A DNA stretch of 6,189 nt from the NCBI GenBank assembly GCA_013042125.1, contig JABDQS010000233.1:1-6189 (forward strand). The letters run 5' to 3'. Made by a program: the position numbers and the translations under genes. The stretch is from Eudoraea sp. (GTDB lineage: Bacteria; Bacteroidota; Bacteroidia; Flavobacteriales; Flavobacteriaceae). Below the pieces are notes generated by a model that ran no database searches, was not told the origin of the DNA, and was given only the letters and a program-made list of their open reading frames with translations. Positions 1-6,189 of the stretch are shown here, one piece after another (positions within the stretch are counted from its first letter, which is position 1; each line of letters opens with the position of its first letter).

Positions 1-496
1 TGCCAGGATAGCATTCAGAGTTACCTCTAAGATAGACTCCAGAACTATTTTAGATGCTCAGGGAGCTGACCAGCTCATAGGAAGGGGCGATATGTTATTC
101 ACGCAAGGCAATGACGTTACCCGTATACAATGTGCCTTTGTAGATACCCCGGAAGTAGCCAAGATCACAGAATATATTGGGTCGCAACGAGGATATGCAA
201 GTGCTCATTTACTTCCGGAATATTCGGGTGAAGATTCTGGCACAGGTCTTGATTATGATATCTCAGACAGGGACGCATTGTTCAGAGATGCCGCCGAGGT
301 TATTGTAACGGCCCAACAAGGTTCGGCTTCATTAATTCAGAGGAAGCTTAAGTTGGGTTATAACCGTGCAGGGCGCATCATTGATCAACTGGAAGCAGCG
401 GGGATCGTGGGGCCGTTTGAAGGCAGTAAAGCCAGATCGGTTTTGATTCCGGATATCTATGCCCTGGATAAAATGTTAAACGAAGAAACCAAATAA
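1..496 (+). CDS. ftsK: DNA translocase FtsK, C-terminal part (5' end outside window)
   Basis: The reading frame is open from base 2, so the gene enters from the left and only its last 164 residues are seen. FtsK is the inner-membrane-anchored, ATP-driven DNA pump that moves chromosome termini through the division septum and activates XerCD recombination at dif. The visible part begins in the last segment of the RecA-like motor (IAFRVTSKIDSRTILD, then GADQLIGRGDML, both classic FtsK/SpoIIIE signatures). An acidic linker follows at about residues 75-90. The DNA-reading gamma winged-helix domain lies at about nt 272-448, with QGSASLIQRKLKLGYNRA, then IIDQLEAAGIVGP and GSKARSVLI. This gamma domain recognises the polar KOPS/SRS guide sequences. 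An ATG at 92 lies inside the motor domain and is not the start. The stop is 3 nt before lolA, as in a shared operon. Confidence 0.97.
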   Translation, partial: ARIAFRVTSKIDSRTILDAQGADQLIGRGDMLFTQGNDVTRIQCAFVDTPEVAKITEYIGSQRGYASAHLLPEYSGEDSGTGLDYDISDRDALFRDAAEVIVTAQQGSASLIQRKLKLGYNRAGRIIDQLEAAGIVGPFEGSKARSVLIPDIYALDKMLNEETK

Positions 497-499
497 GAC

Positions 500-1144
500 A
501 TGAAAAATATATTGATTTTAGCACTAATGATATTTACGGCCCTGGGCTCTTATGCTCAGGATGCTGCAAAGGCTAAAGCTTTGCTGGATGAGGTTTACAA
601 CAAAGTAAAGGGGTATGACAATATTGAAGTGACATTTAAATATACCCTCGAAAACACGGAGGCCAACATCAATCAGGAAACCCGGGGAGACGTTACCATG
701 CAGGGGGATAAATACCTGTTTAATTACCTTGGTTCACAACAGGTATACGATGGTGAAAAGGTATACACCATTGTTCCTGAGAACGAAGAAGTGACCATTG
801 AGGATAAATCAGATGAAGAAAATACAATAACTCCTTCCAAAATGCTGACCTTCTATAAAAAAGGTCATAATTACGCCTGGGATATCCTTCAGAATGTTCA
901 GGGAAGGAAGATACAGTACGTAAAACTTACCCCCATAGACACCAATTCTGAGATCGCTTCTATTTTGTTGGGAATTGATGCCCAGACCAAACATATTTAT
1001 AAGTTGATAGAGACAGGGAATAACGGAACCAAGACCACCATTACTGTTAATTCTTTTAAAACGAATCAGCCTTTGTCAAAAACCTTATTTACTTTTAATG
1101 AGGCCAAGTATAAAGATGAAGGGTACTACATCATAAGAAACTAG
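500..1144 (+). CDS. lolA: Outer membrane lipoprotein carrier protein LolA
   Basis: LolA-family periplasmic chaperone of 214 residues, slightly above the usual size of about 200. LolA takes lipoproteins from the inner-membrane LolCDE transporter and carries them through the periplasm to the outer membrane. A Sec signal peptide is evident: MK, a hydrophobic stretch at residues 4-16, and a probable signal peptidase I cut after SYA (residue 19). The mature protein opens with a helix and then alternating beta strands. The segments ETRGDVTMQGDKYLFN, then QQVYDGEKVYTIVPENEEV, fit the half-barrel LolA pattern in which a strand-rich sheet holds the lipid. The C-terminal part (TITVNSFKTNQPLSKTLFTF) matches the end of the family fold. 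The ATG lies 3 nt after ftsK and has no clear Shine-Dalgarno sequence, which is usual in Bacteroidota. Many members of this phylum lack a recognisable LolB, so release at the outer membrane may differ from E. coli. The family call is good; equivalence to E. coli LolA is inferred. Confidence 0.88.
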   Translation: MKNILILALMIFTALGSYAQDAAKAKALLDEVYNKVKGYDNIEVTFKYTLENTEANINQETRGDVTMQGDKYLFNYLGSQQVYDGEKVYTIVPENEEVTIEDKSDEENTITPSKMLTFYKKGHNYAWDILQNVQGRKIQYVKLTPIDTNSEIASILLGIDAQTKHIYKLIETGNNGTKTTITVNSFKTNQPLSKTLFTFNEAKYKDEGYYIIRN

Positions 1145-1148
1145 CACT

Positions 1149-1151
1149 TTG
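1149..1151 (+). promoter_or_regulatory. TTG initiation codon of the LptF/G gene
   Basis: The reading frame has an in-frame TAA at 1134-1136, so the start must lie just after it. No ATG or GTG occurs before the conserved opening (M)[15 protein letters not shown], which matches the usual family N-terminus of the form MKILDRYILKRF. The first in-frame ATG is residue 24, inside membrane segment 1, and would destroy that segment. The TTG sits 4 nt after the lolA stop. No Shine-Dalgarno sequence is apparent upstream, so translation probably depends on ribosomes finishing lolA. Confidence 0.8.
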
Positions 1152-2642
1152 CGAATACTAGACCAGTACATTTTAAGTCGGTTTTTGTACAATTTTATAA
1201 GTTCGTTTGTGATCCTGATGTTTATTTTCATCTTTCAAACGATATGGTTATTTATTGATGATATTGCCGGGAAGGGTCTGGATATAGTGATCATAGGGAA
1301 GTTTCTTTTTTACCTGATGCCCAACCTTACTGAAAAGGTCTTACCCCTTACCGTTCTGTTATCTTCTATCCTCACCTTTGGTTCCCTTGCAGAAAATTAC
1401 GAGTTTGCCGCCATGAAGGCCTCCGGGATCTCCTTACAAAGATCCATGTTGAGTTTAATAGTTTTAGTGGTCTTCCTTGGAGGGGTAACGTTTTACTTCG
1501 CCAATACGGTGATCCCTGCTTCCGAACAAAAAATCTACAACCTGAGACGAAACATTGCCAAGGTAAAGCCTGCGGCGGTCATTGAAGAAGGTGTTTTTAG
1601 CGATTTTGAAGGAATGAACATCAAGGTTGATGATAAATATGGGAAGAATGACAAATATCTGAGAAACGTCATCATTCATAAGAAGTCCAACCTGCAAAAG
1701 AACATCACTGTTATCAAGGCTGCCTCAGGAGAACTCATCAGCAGCGAAGCATCCGATATCATTCAATTGGTCCTGGCAGACGGGCATTACTATGAGGAGC
1801 TTGTCCCAAAAGCCTCCGATGAGCGCAAGCGCTATCCCTTTGCAAAATCGGATTTTGAGACCTATACAATTAATATAGAGATCCCGGAAAATACGCAGGA
1901 TCTGGAAGAAGAACGTAATGTGCGCACAGATAAGATGAAGAATATTTCCCGACTCAAAAAGGATATAGACTCTATCAAGGATAATAATCTCACCGTTCTA
2001 GGGGCATTTTCCAAAAATATTACTACCAGGATGGGGGCCTTTGTCTCTCTTTCTGAAAGAGATTCTACGCGTACGGACAGAGCAGAGCTCCAAAAAATGA
2101 AAGTATCCATGTCCCCTGATCAAAAGGTGAAGGACACTGTAAGGACCACAAGTGATGTATTGGGGCTCTACCAAAAATGGCAACAAGGACAAATAATTAG
2201 CGCTGCCTCCAATGCTATTTCCAATATTGTAAATTCTGTAAGTGGCAAGAAACAAGACATCCAGAATAAATACAAGATCTACAACATGCACATACTCTCC
2301 CTTCATAAGAAATATGCTCTGGCCTTGTCTTGTATTATCCTGTTTTTCGTTGGTGCTCCCCTCGGAGCCATCATTAGAAAAGGCGGACTTGGATTACCTA
2401 TGGTAATTGCTATTGTCCTTTTTCTTACATATTACTTCATTGGTGTTTTTGCCGGGAACTATGCAAAGGAAGGAAACATAAACCCTATTCTGGGAGCATG
2501 GCTTTCTTCCTTAATAATGTTACCTTTGGGTATTATTTTAACAAAAAGGGCTACTGCAGACAGGGGGCTAATGAGTTTTGGTCATGTATGGGATATAATA
2601 GCAGAAGCAGTAAGAAAACGGTTTAAAAGAAAGACCTCATGA
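1149..2642 (+). CDS. LptF/LptG (YjgP/YjgQ) family LPS export permease
   Basis: Inner-membrane permease subunit of the LptB2FG ABC exporter, which extracts lipopolysaccharide from the inner membrane and passes it to LptC/LptA. It has 497 residues against about 360 in E. coli. The order is: three N-terminal membrane segments (about 13-36, 52-80, 100-120); a periplasmic beta-jellyroll (about 140-250, with [20 protein letters not shown]); a long charged, helix-rich insert (about 255-378); and three C-terminal membrane segments (about 388-408, 415-435, 445-466). The conserved coupling region after segment 2, with Glu85 in [14 protein letters not shown], is the site that contacts the LptB ATPase. 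The motif [21 protein letters not shown] is the classic entry into segment 4. Whether this is the LptF or the LptG paralogue cannot be told from one sequence, so no symbol is given. Translation starts at TTG (1149), 4 nt after lolA; the end overlaps the next gene by 4 nt. Confidence 0.93.
   Translation: MRILDQYILSRFLYNFISSFVILMFIFIFQTIWLFIDDIAGKGLDIVIIGKFLFYLMPNLTEKVLPLTVLLSSILTFGSLAENYEFAAMKASGISLQRSMLSLIVLVVFLGGVTFYFANTVIPASEQKIYNLRRNIAKVKPAAVIEEGVFSDFEGMNIKVDDKYGKNDKYLRNVIIHKKSNLQKNITVIKAASGELISSEASDIIQLVLADGHYYEELVPKASDERKRYPFAKSDFETYTINIEIPENTQDLEEERNVRTDKMKNISRLKKDIDSIKDNNLTVLGAFSKNITTRMGAFVSLSERDSTRTDRAELQKMKVSMSPDQKVKDTVRTTSDVLGLYQKWQQGQIISAASNAISNIVNSVSGKKQDIQNKYKIYNMHILSLHKKYALALSCIILFFVGAPLGAIIRKGGLGLPMVIAIVLFLTYYFIGVFAGNYAKEGNINPILGAWLSSLIMLPLGIILTKRATADRGLMSFGHVWDIIAEAVRKRFKRKTS
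2639..2642 (+). other. ATGA stop/start overlap between the LptF/G gene and ribB
   Basis: The ribB ATG (2639-2641) and the permease TGA (2640-2642) share bases. This arrangement usually allows termination-reinitiation coupling, so the two proteins are likely made from one transcript in linked amounts. The coupling itself is inferred, not shown. Confidence 0.85.
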
Positions 2643-3781
2643 TTGTGGAAAAAGAAAAGAAAATACAGCTAAACACTATTGAAGAGGCCATTGAGGATAT
2701 ACGCAGTGGCAAGGTGATCATAGTTGTAGATGATGAAAACAGGGAAAATGAAGGCGATTTCATTGCAGCCGCGGAAAAGGTAACCCCTGAGATGATCAAT
2801 TTTATGGCACAATATGGCCGGGGTCTTATTTGCACGCCGCTTACAGAGGAAAGATGTGGCGAGTTAGATCTTAGCATGATGGTACAAAACAATACGGTGC
2901 TGCATCATACACAATTTACAGTCTCGGTAGATCTAATTGGTAACGGCTGTACCACCGGTATCTCTGTACATGACAGGGCAAAGACCATCAAAGCCCTGGT
3001 AGATCCGGAGACAAGACCTCATAATTTGGGAAGGCCGGGTCATATCTTCCCTTTACGAGCTAAGAATGGAGGCGTGCTGAGACGCACGGGTCATACAGAG
3101 GCAGCTGTCGATTTTGCAAGACTTGCGGGTTTTGAACCTGCCGGGATCCTAGTTGAGATCTTAAATGAAGATGGAACCATGGCCCGCTTACCGCATTTAG
3201 CAGATGTGGCGAAAAAGTTCGATCTGAAACTGGTATCCATCGAAGATCTGGTCGCTTACCGTATGCAACACGATAGTCTGATCATTAAAATGGAATGTTT
3301 TGAAGTGGAGACCAGATTTGGTCATTTTACACTCCATGCCTATAAGCAAACAACCAATGAACAGGTTCACATTGCCCTTACTAAAGGATTCTGGAAACGC
3401 AATGATGCTGTGCTAACGAGAATTAATTCAACCCTGGTAAATAATGATATTCTCGGTACCCTTACCAACAATGCAGAGCAAAAGTTAGATGATATGTTCC
3501 GTGCCATCAATAATGAAGGCAGTGGAGCTATTGTATTTATCAATCAGACCAGCGAATCCCTCAATTTATTAAATCGGCTTAAGGGCTTAAAGGAAAACCA
3601 GGAAAAGGGAATAATGAGGGCACCCGGAATTGATATGGATACAAAAGATTTTGGTATTGGAGCACAGATCCTCCATGATCTTCATATCAGCAAGATGCGG
3701 GTATTGTCTAACAGCGGGCAAACAAAACGTGTAGGTATCGTGGGTTATGGCCTTGAGATCGTAGAATACGTCACTTACTAA
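2639..3781 (+). CDS. ribB: 3,4-dihydroxy-2-butanone 4-phosphate synthase (RibB) fused to a degenerate GTP cyclohydrolase II-like domain
   Basis: Cytosolic riboflavin-pathway enzyme of 380 residues with RibBA architecture. The RibB half (about 10-208) converts ribulose 5-phosphate to 3,4-dihydroxy-2-butanone 4-phosphate plus formate. Its active-site motifs are all present: [10 protein letters not shown] (31-40) with metal/substrate-binding acids, GRGLIC (60-65), DRAKT (112-116), [10 protein letters not shown] (132-141), and [16 protein letters not shown] (149-164) with the catalytic His152. The second half (about 215-380) aligns along its length with GTP cyclohydrolase II, keeping for example the C-terminal GYGLEIVE. 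However, the zinc ligands (three Cys in the usual C-x10-C-x-C arrangement) are absent: the region reads [19 protein letters not shown] (263-281). The GTP-binding RQEGR-type segment is also changed, to [11 protein letters not shown] infer a working RibB and a non-catalytic RibA half, so the GTP cyclohydrolase must be encoded elsewhere. Start ATG overlaps the upstream TGA as ATGA, behind a purine-rich AAAAGAAAG. Confidence 0.94.
   Translation: MIVEKEKKIQLNTIEEAIEDIRSGKVIIVVDDENRENEGDFIAAAEKVTPEMINFMAQYGRGLICTPLTEERCGELDLSMMVQNNTVLHHTQFTVSVDLIGNGCTTGISVHDRAKTIKALVDPETRPHNLGRPGHIFPLRAKNGGVLRRTGHTEAAVDFARLAGFEPAGILVEILNEDGTMARLPHLADVAKKFDLKLVSIEDLVAYRMQHDSLIIKMECFEVETRFGHFTLHAYKQTTNEQVHIALTKGFWKRNDAVLTRINSTLVNNDILGTLTNNAEQKLDDMFRAINNEGSGAIVFINQTSESLNLLNRLKGLKENQEKGIMRAPGIDMDTKDFGIGAQILHDLHISKMRVLSNSGQTKRVGIVGYGLEIVEYVTY
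3281..3778 (+). other. Degenerate GTP cyclohydrolase II-like domain within the RibB fusion
   Basis: This covers residues about 215-380 of the fusion protein. By my by-eye alignment with E. coli RibA, the segment there that carries three zinc cysteines (SEC...RCDCG) corresponds to NST...TNNAE here, so none of the three ligands is kept. The catalytic Asp-x-Arg of the ADERD motif corresponds to D334-T-K336, with Arg replaced by Lys. Hydrophobic spacing, [15 protein letters not shown] and the final [13 protein letters not shown] are kept, so the fold appears intact. There is no frameshift or stop, which argues against simple decay and for a structural, oligomerisation or regulatory role (inference). 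Confidence 0.8.
3778..3781. other. Overlapping stop codons of convergent genes
   Basis: The plus-strand ribB fusion ends with TAA at 3779-3781, and the minus-strand aminotransferase ends with TAG, the complement of CTA at 3778-3780. The two genes therefore share bases and no intergenic space remains for a conventional terminator. Transcripts from both operons must run into the opposite gene or stop by another route. Confidence 0.95.
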
Positions 3782-4980
3782 ACCTCCTTTAGAACGTTCG
3801 CTAAAACACTACTCAGAGTAGACGCTCTCTGTGATACTTCTTCTTCCGTCCAGCTTAATTTAATCAGGCAAGACACGGTTCTGCCCATCCAGTGATCAGA
3901 CGAAATAAATGTTCGTCCGCTTTGTTGTTTCATCCTTTTTTTAATCTGATCGGAAACTGGCCCAAGGCTCTGTAAGCCTTTAAGATGGTCCCATTTCGTA
4001 TGGTAGTGCCAATTGTTGTCGAACCAATAAAAACAAGCATCAACACCGGCGGCAACCAGTTCTTTTTGTGCTTTTCTTGCCTGATTTTCGGTAGGTAGAA
4101 AGAAATTCAGGAAGGAATAGTTTTGTACGCCCCCTTCCGGCACACGCCTTAAAGTGATCCCATCCAGATTTTCAATGGATGCTACGAGCATATTGTAGTG
4201 CTTTTCTTGTATGTCCAGAAAATCGTCCAGTCGTTTGATCTGAGCCAATCCTACCGCCGCATGCAACTCGGAAATACGGTAATTATATCCCAAAAAAGGG
4301 TGTGTTTCCGCTCCCCTGTCCTTTCCTATATGATCATGCCCATGATCGGAATAATGATCCGCGTGGGTGTAAAAGTCCTTGTTATTGGTAATGAGGCCTC
4401 CCCCTTCTCCACAGGTGATGGTCTTCACAAAATCGAAGGAGAAACACCCTATATCACCGTAACTACCCAAAGGTTTACCTTCAAAACTCCCACCAATGGC
4501 CTGACAGGCATCTTCTACAAGCGTTAACTCATATTTGTCACAAATTCCCTTTAACGACTTAAGATCGGCCATAGAACCACACATATGCACGGGCATTACC
4601 GCTTTGGTTTGTTCAGTGATCGCCTTTTCTACAGCTCCAGGTTCCAGGGTGAGGGTATCATCAATATCTACTAATACCGGGATAGCCCCCAGGGCCAGAA
4701 CGGCTTCAAAACTGGCTACAAATGTAAAAGTTGGCATGATCACTTCATCGCCTGCCCCTATTCCTGCACTTGCCATAGCAACCGTTAATGCGGCAGTACC
4801 ACTGCTTACCGTATGGGCATAGGTCGTTTGCATGCGAGAAGCCAGGGCCTGTTCTAATTCCTTTGCTTTCCAATGGCCTTTTCGCATTCCATCGAAGCCA
4901 TATCGCATGAGCACACCGGAATCTAATACTTCTTGCACTTCAGCTCTTTCCAGGGCTCCAAACATTTCAAATCCGGGCAT
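3778..4980 (-). CDS. DegT/DnrJ/EryC1-family PLP aminotransferase, KdnA-like (8-amino-Kdo synthesis)
   Basis: PLP-dependent sugar aminotransferase of 400 residues, full length for the family (about 370-400). PLP-site features: SSGTAAL (59-65) for phosphate binding, ValGlu-AspAlaCysGln (155-160) with Asp157 for the pyridine nitrogen and Gln160 stacking on the ring, and Lys186 in FSFDFVKTITCGEGGG as the Schiff-base lysine. NYRISELHAAVGLAQIKRLD is the usual family block after it. Several stretches match what I recall of Shewanella KdnA: the opening MPGFEMFG, SDHGHDHIGKDRGAETHP, CFYWFDNNWHYHTKWDHLK, and SDHWMGRTVSCLIKLSWTE. KdnA transfers an amino group from glutamate to C8 of oxidised Kdo, giving 8-amino-3,8-dideoxy-manno-octulosonate for LPS; its partner KdnB does the prior oxidation. 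No KdnB is present in this window. The start at 4978-4980 is supported by the KdnA-like N-terminus. Aminotransferase is near certain; the KdnA assignment is strong but from memory, with other amino-sugar transaminases as alternatives. Confidence 0.9.
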   Translation of the reverse strand: MPGFEMFGALERAEVQEVLDSGVLMRYGFDGMRKGHWKAKELEQALASRMQTTYAHTVSSGTAALTVAMASAGIGAGDEVIMPTFTFVASFEAVLALGAIPVLVDIDDTLTLEPGAVEKAITEQTKAVMPVHMCGSMADLKSLKGICDKYELTLVEDACQAIGGSFEGKPLGSYGDIGCFSFDFVKTITCGEGGGLITNNKDFYTHADHYSDHGHDHIGKDRGAETHPFLGYNYRISELHAAVGLAQIKRLDDFLDIQEKHYNMLVASIENLDGITLRRVPEGGVQNYSFLNFFLPTENQARKAQKELVAAGVDACFYWFDNNWHYHTKWDHLKGLQSLGPVSDQIKKRMKQQSGRTFISSDHWMGRTVSCLIKLSWTEEEVSQRASTLSSVLANVLKEV

Positions 4981-4997
4981 AGATCGTGGTTTACTAA

Positions 4998-5633
4998 TTA
5001 TTTAATATAGATTATTGTATCGGCCAGATCCCTGCGAACCTTCTTCATTTCCGAGAAGAAATCATCTTTTGCCCTTTTTCCAACGGGTAGCACCAAAACA
5101 GACGAAAGTCCCTTAGATGCCAGATCCAGTTGTTCATCATAAGCTGAAGGTATAAAGCCTTCCATAGGGCAGGCATCAATATGTTCGATGGCACAAACGG
5201 TCAGCAAATTTCCCATCGCTAAATAGGCCTGGTTTGTTGCCCATTGACGAATCTCTTCTGTTTGCTTTTCGGAAAAACTATCTACCAGGGCATCCTTAAA
5301 GGGATTAAGGATCTGATCACTGGTACCCCTCACCTTTTTAACTTTTTTAAAATAGCTGGTTATATACTCCTGGTCAATGTTGGTCTCAATGCAAATAACC
5401 AGGACATGGGATGCCTGGGCTACCTGCTCTTGCCTATAGGAGTGCGGAACCAGTGCCGTCTGCAACTCCTTGTTCTTAACAACTACAAGTTTTATGGGCT
5501 GTAACCCATATGAGGTTGCTGTTAAATTAAAAGCCTTGATCAACTTCTCTAATTGTTCTTCTGTTAAATAGGCATCCGAGTCAAATTTTTTCACCGCATA
5601 CCTCCATTCCAAGTGTTCTATACTATCTCCCAT
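4998..5633 (-). CDS. NfsB-like FMN-dependent nitroreductase / NAD(P)H oxidoreductase
   Basis: Cytosolic flavoprotein of 211 residues, close to the 217 of E. coli NfsB. This family uses FMN and NAD(P)H for two-electron reduction of quinones, nitroaromatics or other acceptors, usually as homodimers with FMN at the interface. Visible marks: RYAVKKFD (11-18), the N-terminal FMN-phosphate region; ATSYGLQPIKLVVV (39-52), matching the SPSS-x-N-x-QPW segment of NfsB but with Tyr-Gly-Leu in place of the usual polar residues; NQAYLAMGNLL (134-144); ACPMEGF (154-160), matching VPIEGF; and KGLSSVLVLPVGKRAKDDF (174-192), the C-terminal FMN-binding region. The physiological substrate cannot be read from sequence. 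It lies 3 nt after the upstream permease and 17 nt before the aminotransferase, so it is probably co-transcribed with both. Nothing in the sequence ties its chemistry to theirs. Confidence 0.9.
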   Translation of the reverse strand: MGDSIEHLEWRYAVKKFDSDAYLTEEQLEKLIKAFNLTATSYGLQPIKLVVVKNKELQTALVPHSYRQEQVAQASHVLVICIETNIDQEYITSYFKKVKKVRGTSDQILNPFKDALVDSFSEKQTEEIRQWATNQAYLAMGNLLTVCAIEHIDACPMEGFIPSAYDEQLDLASKGLSSVLVLPVGKRAKDDFFSEMKKVRRDLADTIIYIK

Positions 5634-5636
5634 TTT

Positions 5637-6189
5637 CTATGTAAAAAACCATAATTTAATAGCCATGGCGATCACCATGATCACCAAAAATGTTTTAATA
5701 AATCCATCGCCTTTTTTAACCGAGAACCTGCTGGAAAACCAGGCCCCTAATCCATTCCCAATAGCCAATACAAGACCCACCTTCCAGATCACCTTATCGT
5801 TCAAGATAAAGACAGCCAGGGCAGCCAGTGTATAGATAAATACCACTGCAACCTTGGTGGCATTGGCCCTTACCAGGGTCATTCGATGAAAATAATGTAA
5901 AAATAATAATATCACGAAACCTATTCCGGCATTGATAAAACCTCCATAGATCCCAATAAAAAAGAAGGCTAGCATTCCCAGCCAGAGATGTTTCCCCGTT
6001 AGCCGCTCCTGCATCTCCTCCAGCTTGATCTTCGGTTTAAAGACAATGATCAGTACCACAACGATCATTATAATGGCCAGTATCCTGTTAAAGGTCTCCC
6101 CCTTGATGTCCACGGCAATGGATGCCCCCAGAATTGAGCCAAACAGGGCCGCAATTCCCAAATAGATATTAAAAGGGAAAGTAGAGACC
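5637..6189 (-). CDS. TauE/SafE-family membrane permease, partial (5' end outside window)
   Basis: The minus-strand frame stays open to the right edge with no stop, so the gene starts outside the window. An in-frame TTG at 6159-6161 is internal (upstream residues read VSTFPFNIY) and not the true start. About 183 C-terminal residues are visible against a family length near 250, so roughly the first two membrane segments are missing. Six hydrophobic segments can be seen, at about residues 6-24, 35-51, 68-95, 105-125, 130-145 and 160-181. The glycine-rich GIYGGFINAGIGF in the third is the second-half repeat signature of TauE/SafE (DUF81) proteins, and RANATKVAVVFIYTLAALAVF is the conserved block after it. 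Members move small anions such as sulfite, sulfoacetate or other organic sulfonates across the inner membrane, but many have no known substrate, and none can be assigned here. The stop is 3 nt before the nitroreductase start. Confidence 0.88.
   Translation of the reverse strand, partial: VSTFPFNIYLGIAALFGSILGASIAVDIKGETFNRILAIIMIVVVLIIVFKPKIKLEEMQERLTGKHLWLGMLAFFFIGIYGGFINAGIGFVILLFLHYFHRMTLVRANATKVAVVFIYTLAALAVFILNDKVIWKVGLVLAIGNGLGAWFSSRFSVKKGDGFIKTFLVIMVIAMAIKLWFFT

Noticed and set aside
92..94. ATG as the start of a separate 134-residue gene
   Set aside because: The same frame is open upstream to base 2 and encodes the conserved FtsK motor sequence, so this Met is internal.
1998..2306. 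Antisense open frame of about 100 codons within the LptF/G gene
   Set aside because: It lies wholly opposite a well-supported gene, its product resembles no family I recognise, and its low-complexity composition fits a frame shadow.
3809..3821. Short inverted repeat (CTACT-CAG-AGTAG) near the convergent junction as a possible bidirectional terminator
   Set aside because: The stem is only five base pairs, AT-containing, and lies inside the aminotransferase coding region. There is no proper T-run on the plus side and only a TGTTTT on the minus side. It is too weak to call.
4198..4822. Plus-strand open frames of about 109 and 95 codons opposite the aminotransferase
   Set aside because: The minus-strand product carries every expected PLP-enzyme motif across this region, and the plus-strand translations show no recognisable domain.
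4981..5000. Bacteroidota-type promoter (TTTG and TAnnTTTG boxes) before the aminotransferase
   Set aside because: Neither box is present with proper spacing on the minus strand in or near the 17-nt gap; co-transcription with the upstream gene is simpler.
6159..6161. TTG as the start of the TauE/SafE gene
   Set aside because: The frame continues open to the window edge with hydrophobic, membrane-like residues, and the visible part lacks the first membrane segments of the family. The true start lies outside.
1..6189. Mobile element, phage, CRISPR, tRNA/rRNA or riboswitch signals, including an FMN riboswitch before ribB
   Set aside because: No repeats, integrase or transposase genes, or RNA gene motifs were seen by eye. 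ribB overlaps the preceding gene, leaving no leader in which an FMN riboswitch could sit.

Overview
The window looks like ordinary chromosomal DNA from a member of the Bacteroidota, most likely a flavobacterium. The reasons are the gene order ftsK-lolA-lptF/G-ribB, the long Bacteroidota-style LptF/LptG permease, genes packed almost end to end, start codons without clear Shine-Dalgarno sequences, and moderate GC content (my impression, not computed). No phage, transposon, CRISPR, tRNA or rRNA signal is visible. No stretch longer than about 20 bases is free of coding sequence, so no intergenic region needs separate description.

Layout. The left half (1-3781) is a plus-strand run of four genes: the 3' end of ftsK (chromosome translocase), a LolA-type periplasmic lipoprotein carrier, an LptF/LptG-type permease for lipopolysaccharide export that starts with TTG, and a RibB/RibA-fused protein. 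The fusion has an intact 3,4-dihydroxy-2-butanone 4-phosphate synthase half and a GTP cyclohydrolase II half that has lost its zinc cysteines. Spacings of 3 nt, 4 nt and a 4-nt ATGA overlap suggest one transcript with translational coupling.

The right half (3778-6189) is a minus-strand run read from the right edge inwards: a TauE/SafE-family membrane permease cut by the window edge, an NfsB-like FMN nitroreductase, and a DegT/DnrJ/EryC1-family PLP aminotransferase. The aminotransferase closely resembles KdnA, which makes 8-amino-Kdo for lipopolysaccharide. Spacings of 3 and 17 nt again suggest an operon. The two operons converge and their last genes share four bases of stop codon (3778-3781).

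Functionally, lolA, the LptF/G gene and the KdnA-like gene all concern the outer membrane: lipoprotein delivery, LPS export and LPS sugar modification. RibB feeds flavin synthesis, and flavin (FMN) is the cofactor of the neighbouring nitroreductase, but that link is circumstantial. I see no clearly undescribed system. The two best leads are the KdnA-like aminotransferase with no KdnB dehydrogenase partner beside it, and the conserved but catalytically stripped RibA half of the RibB fusion.
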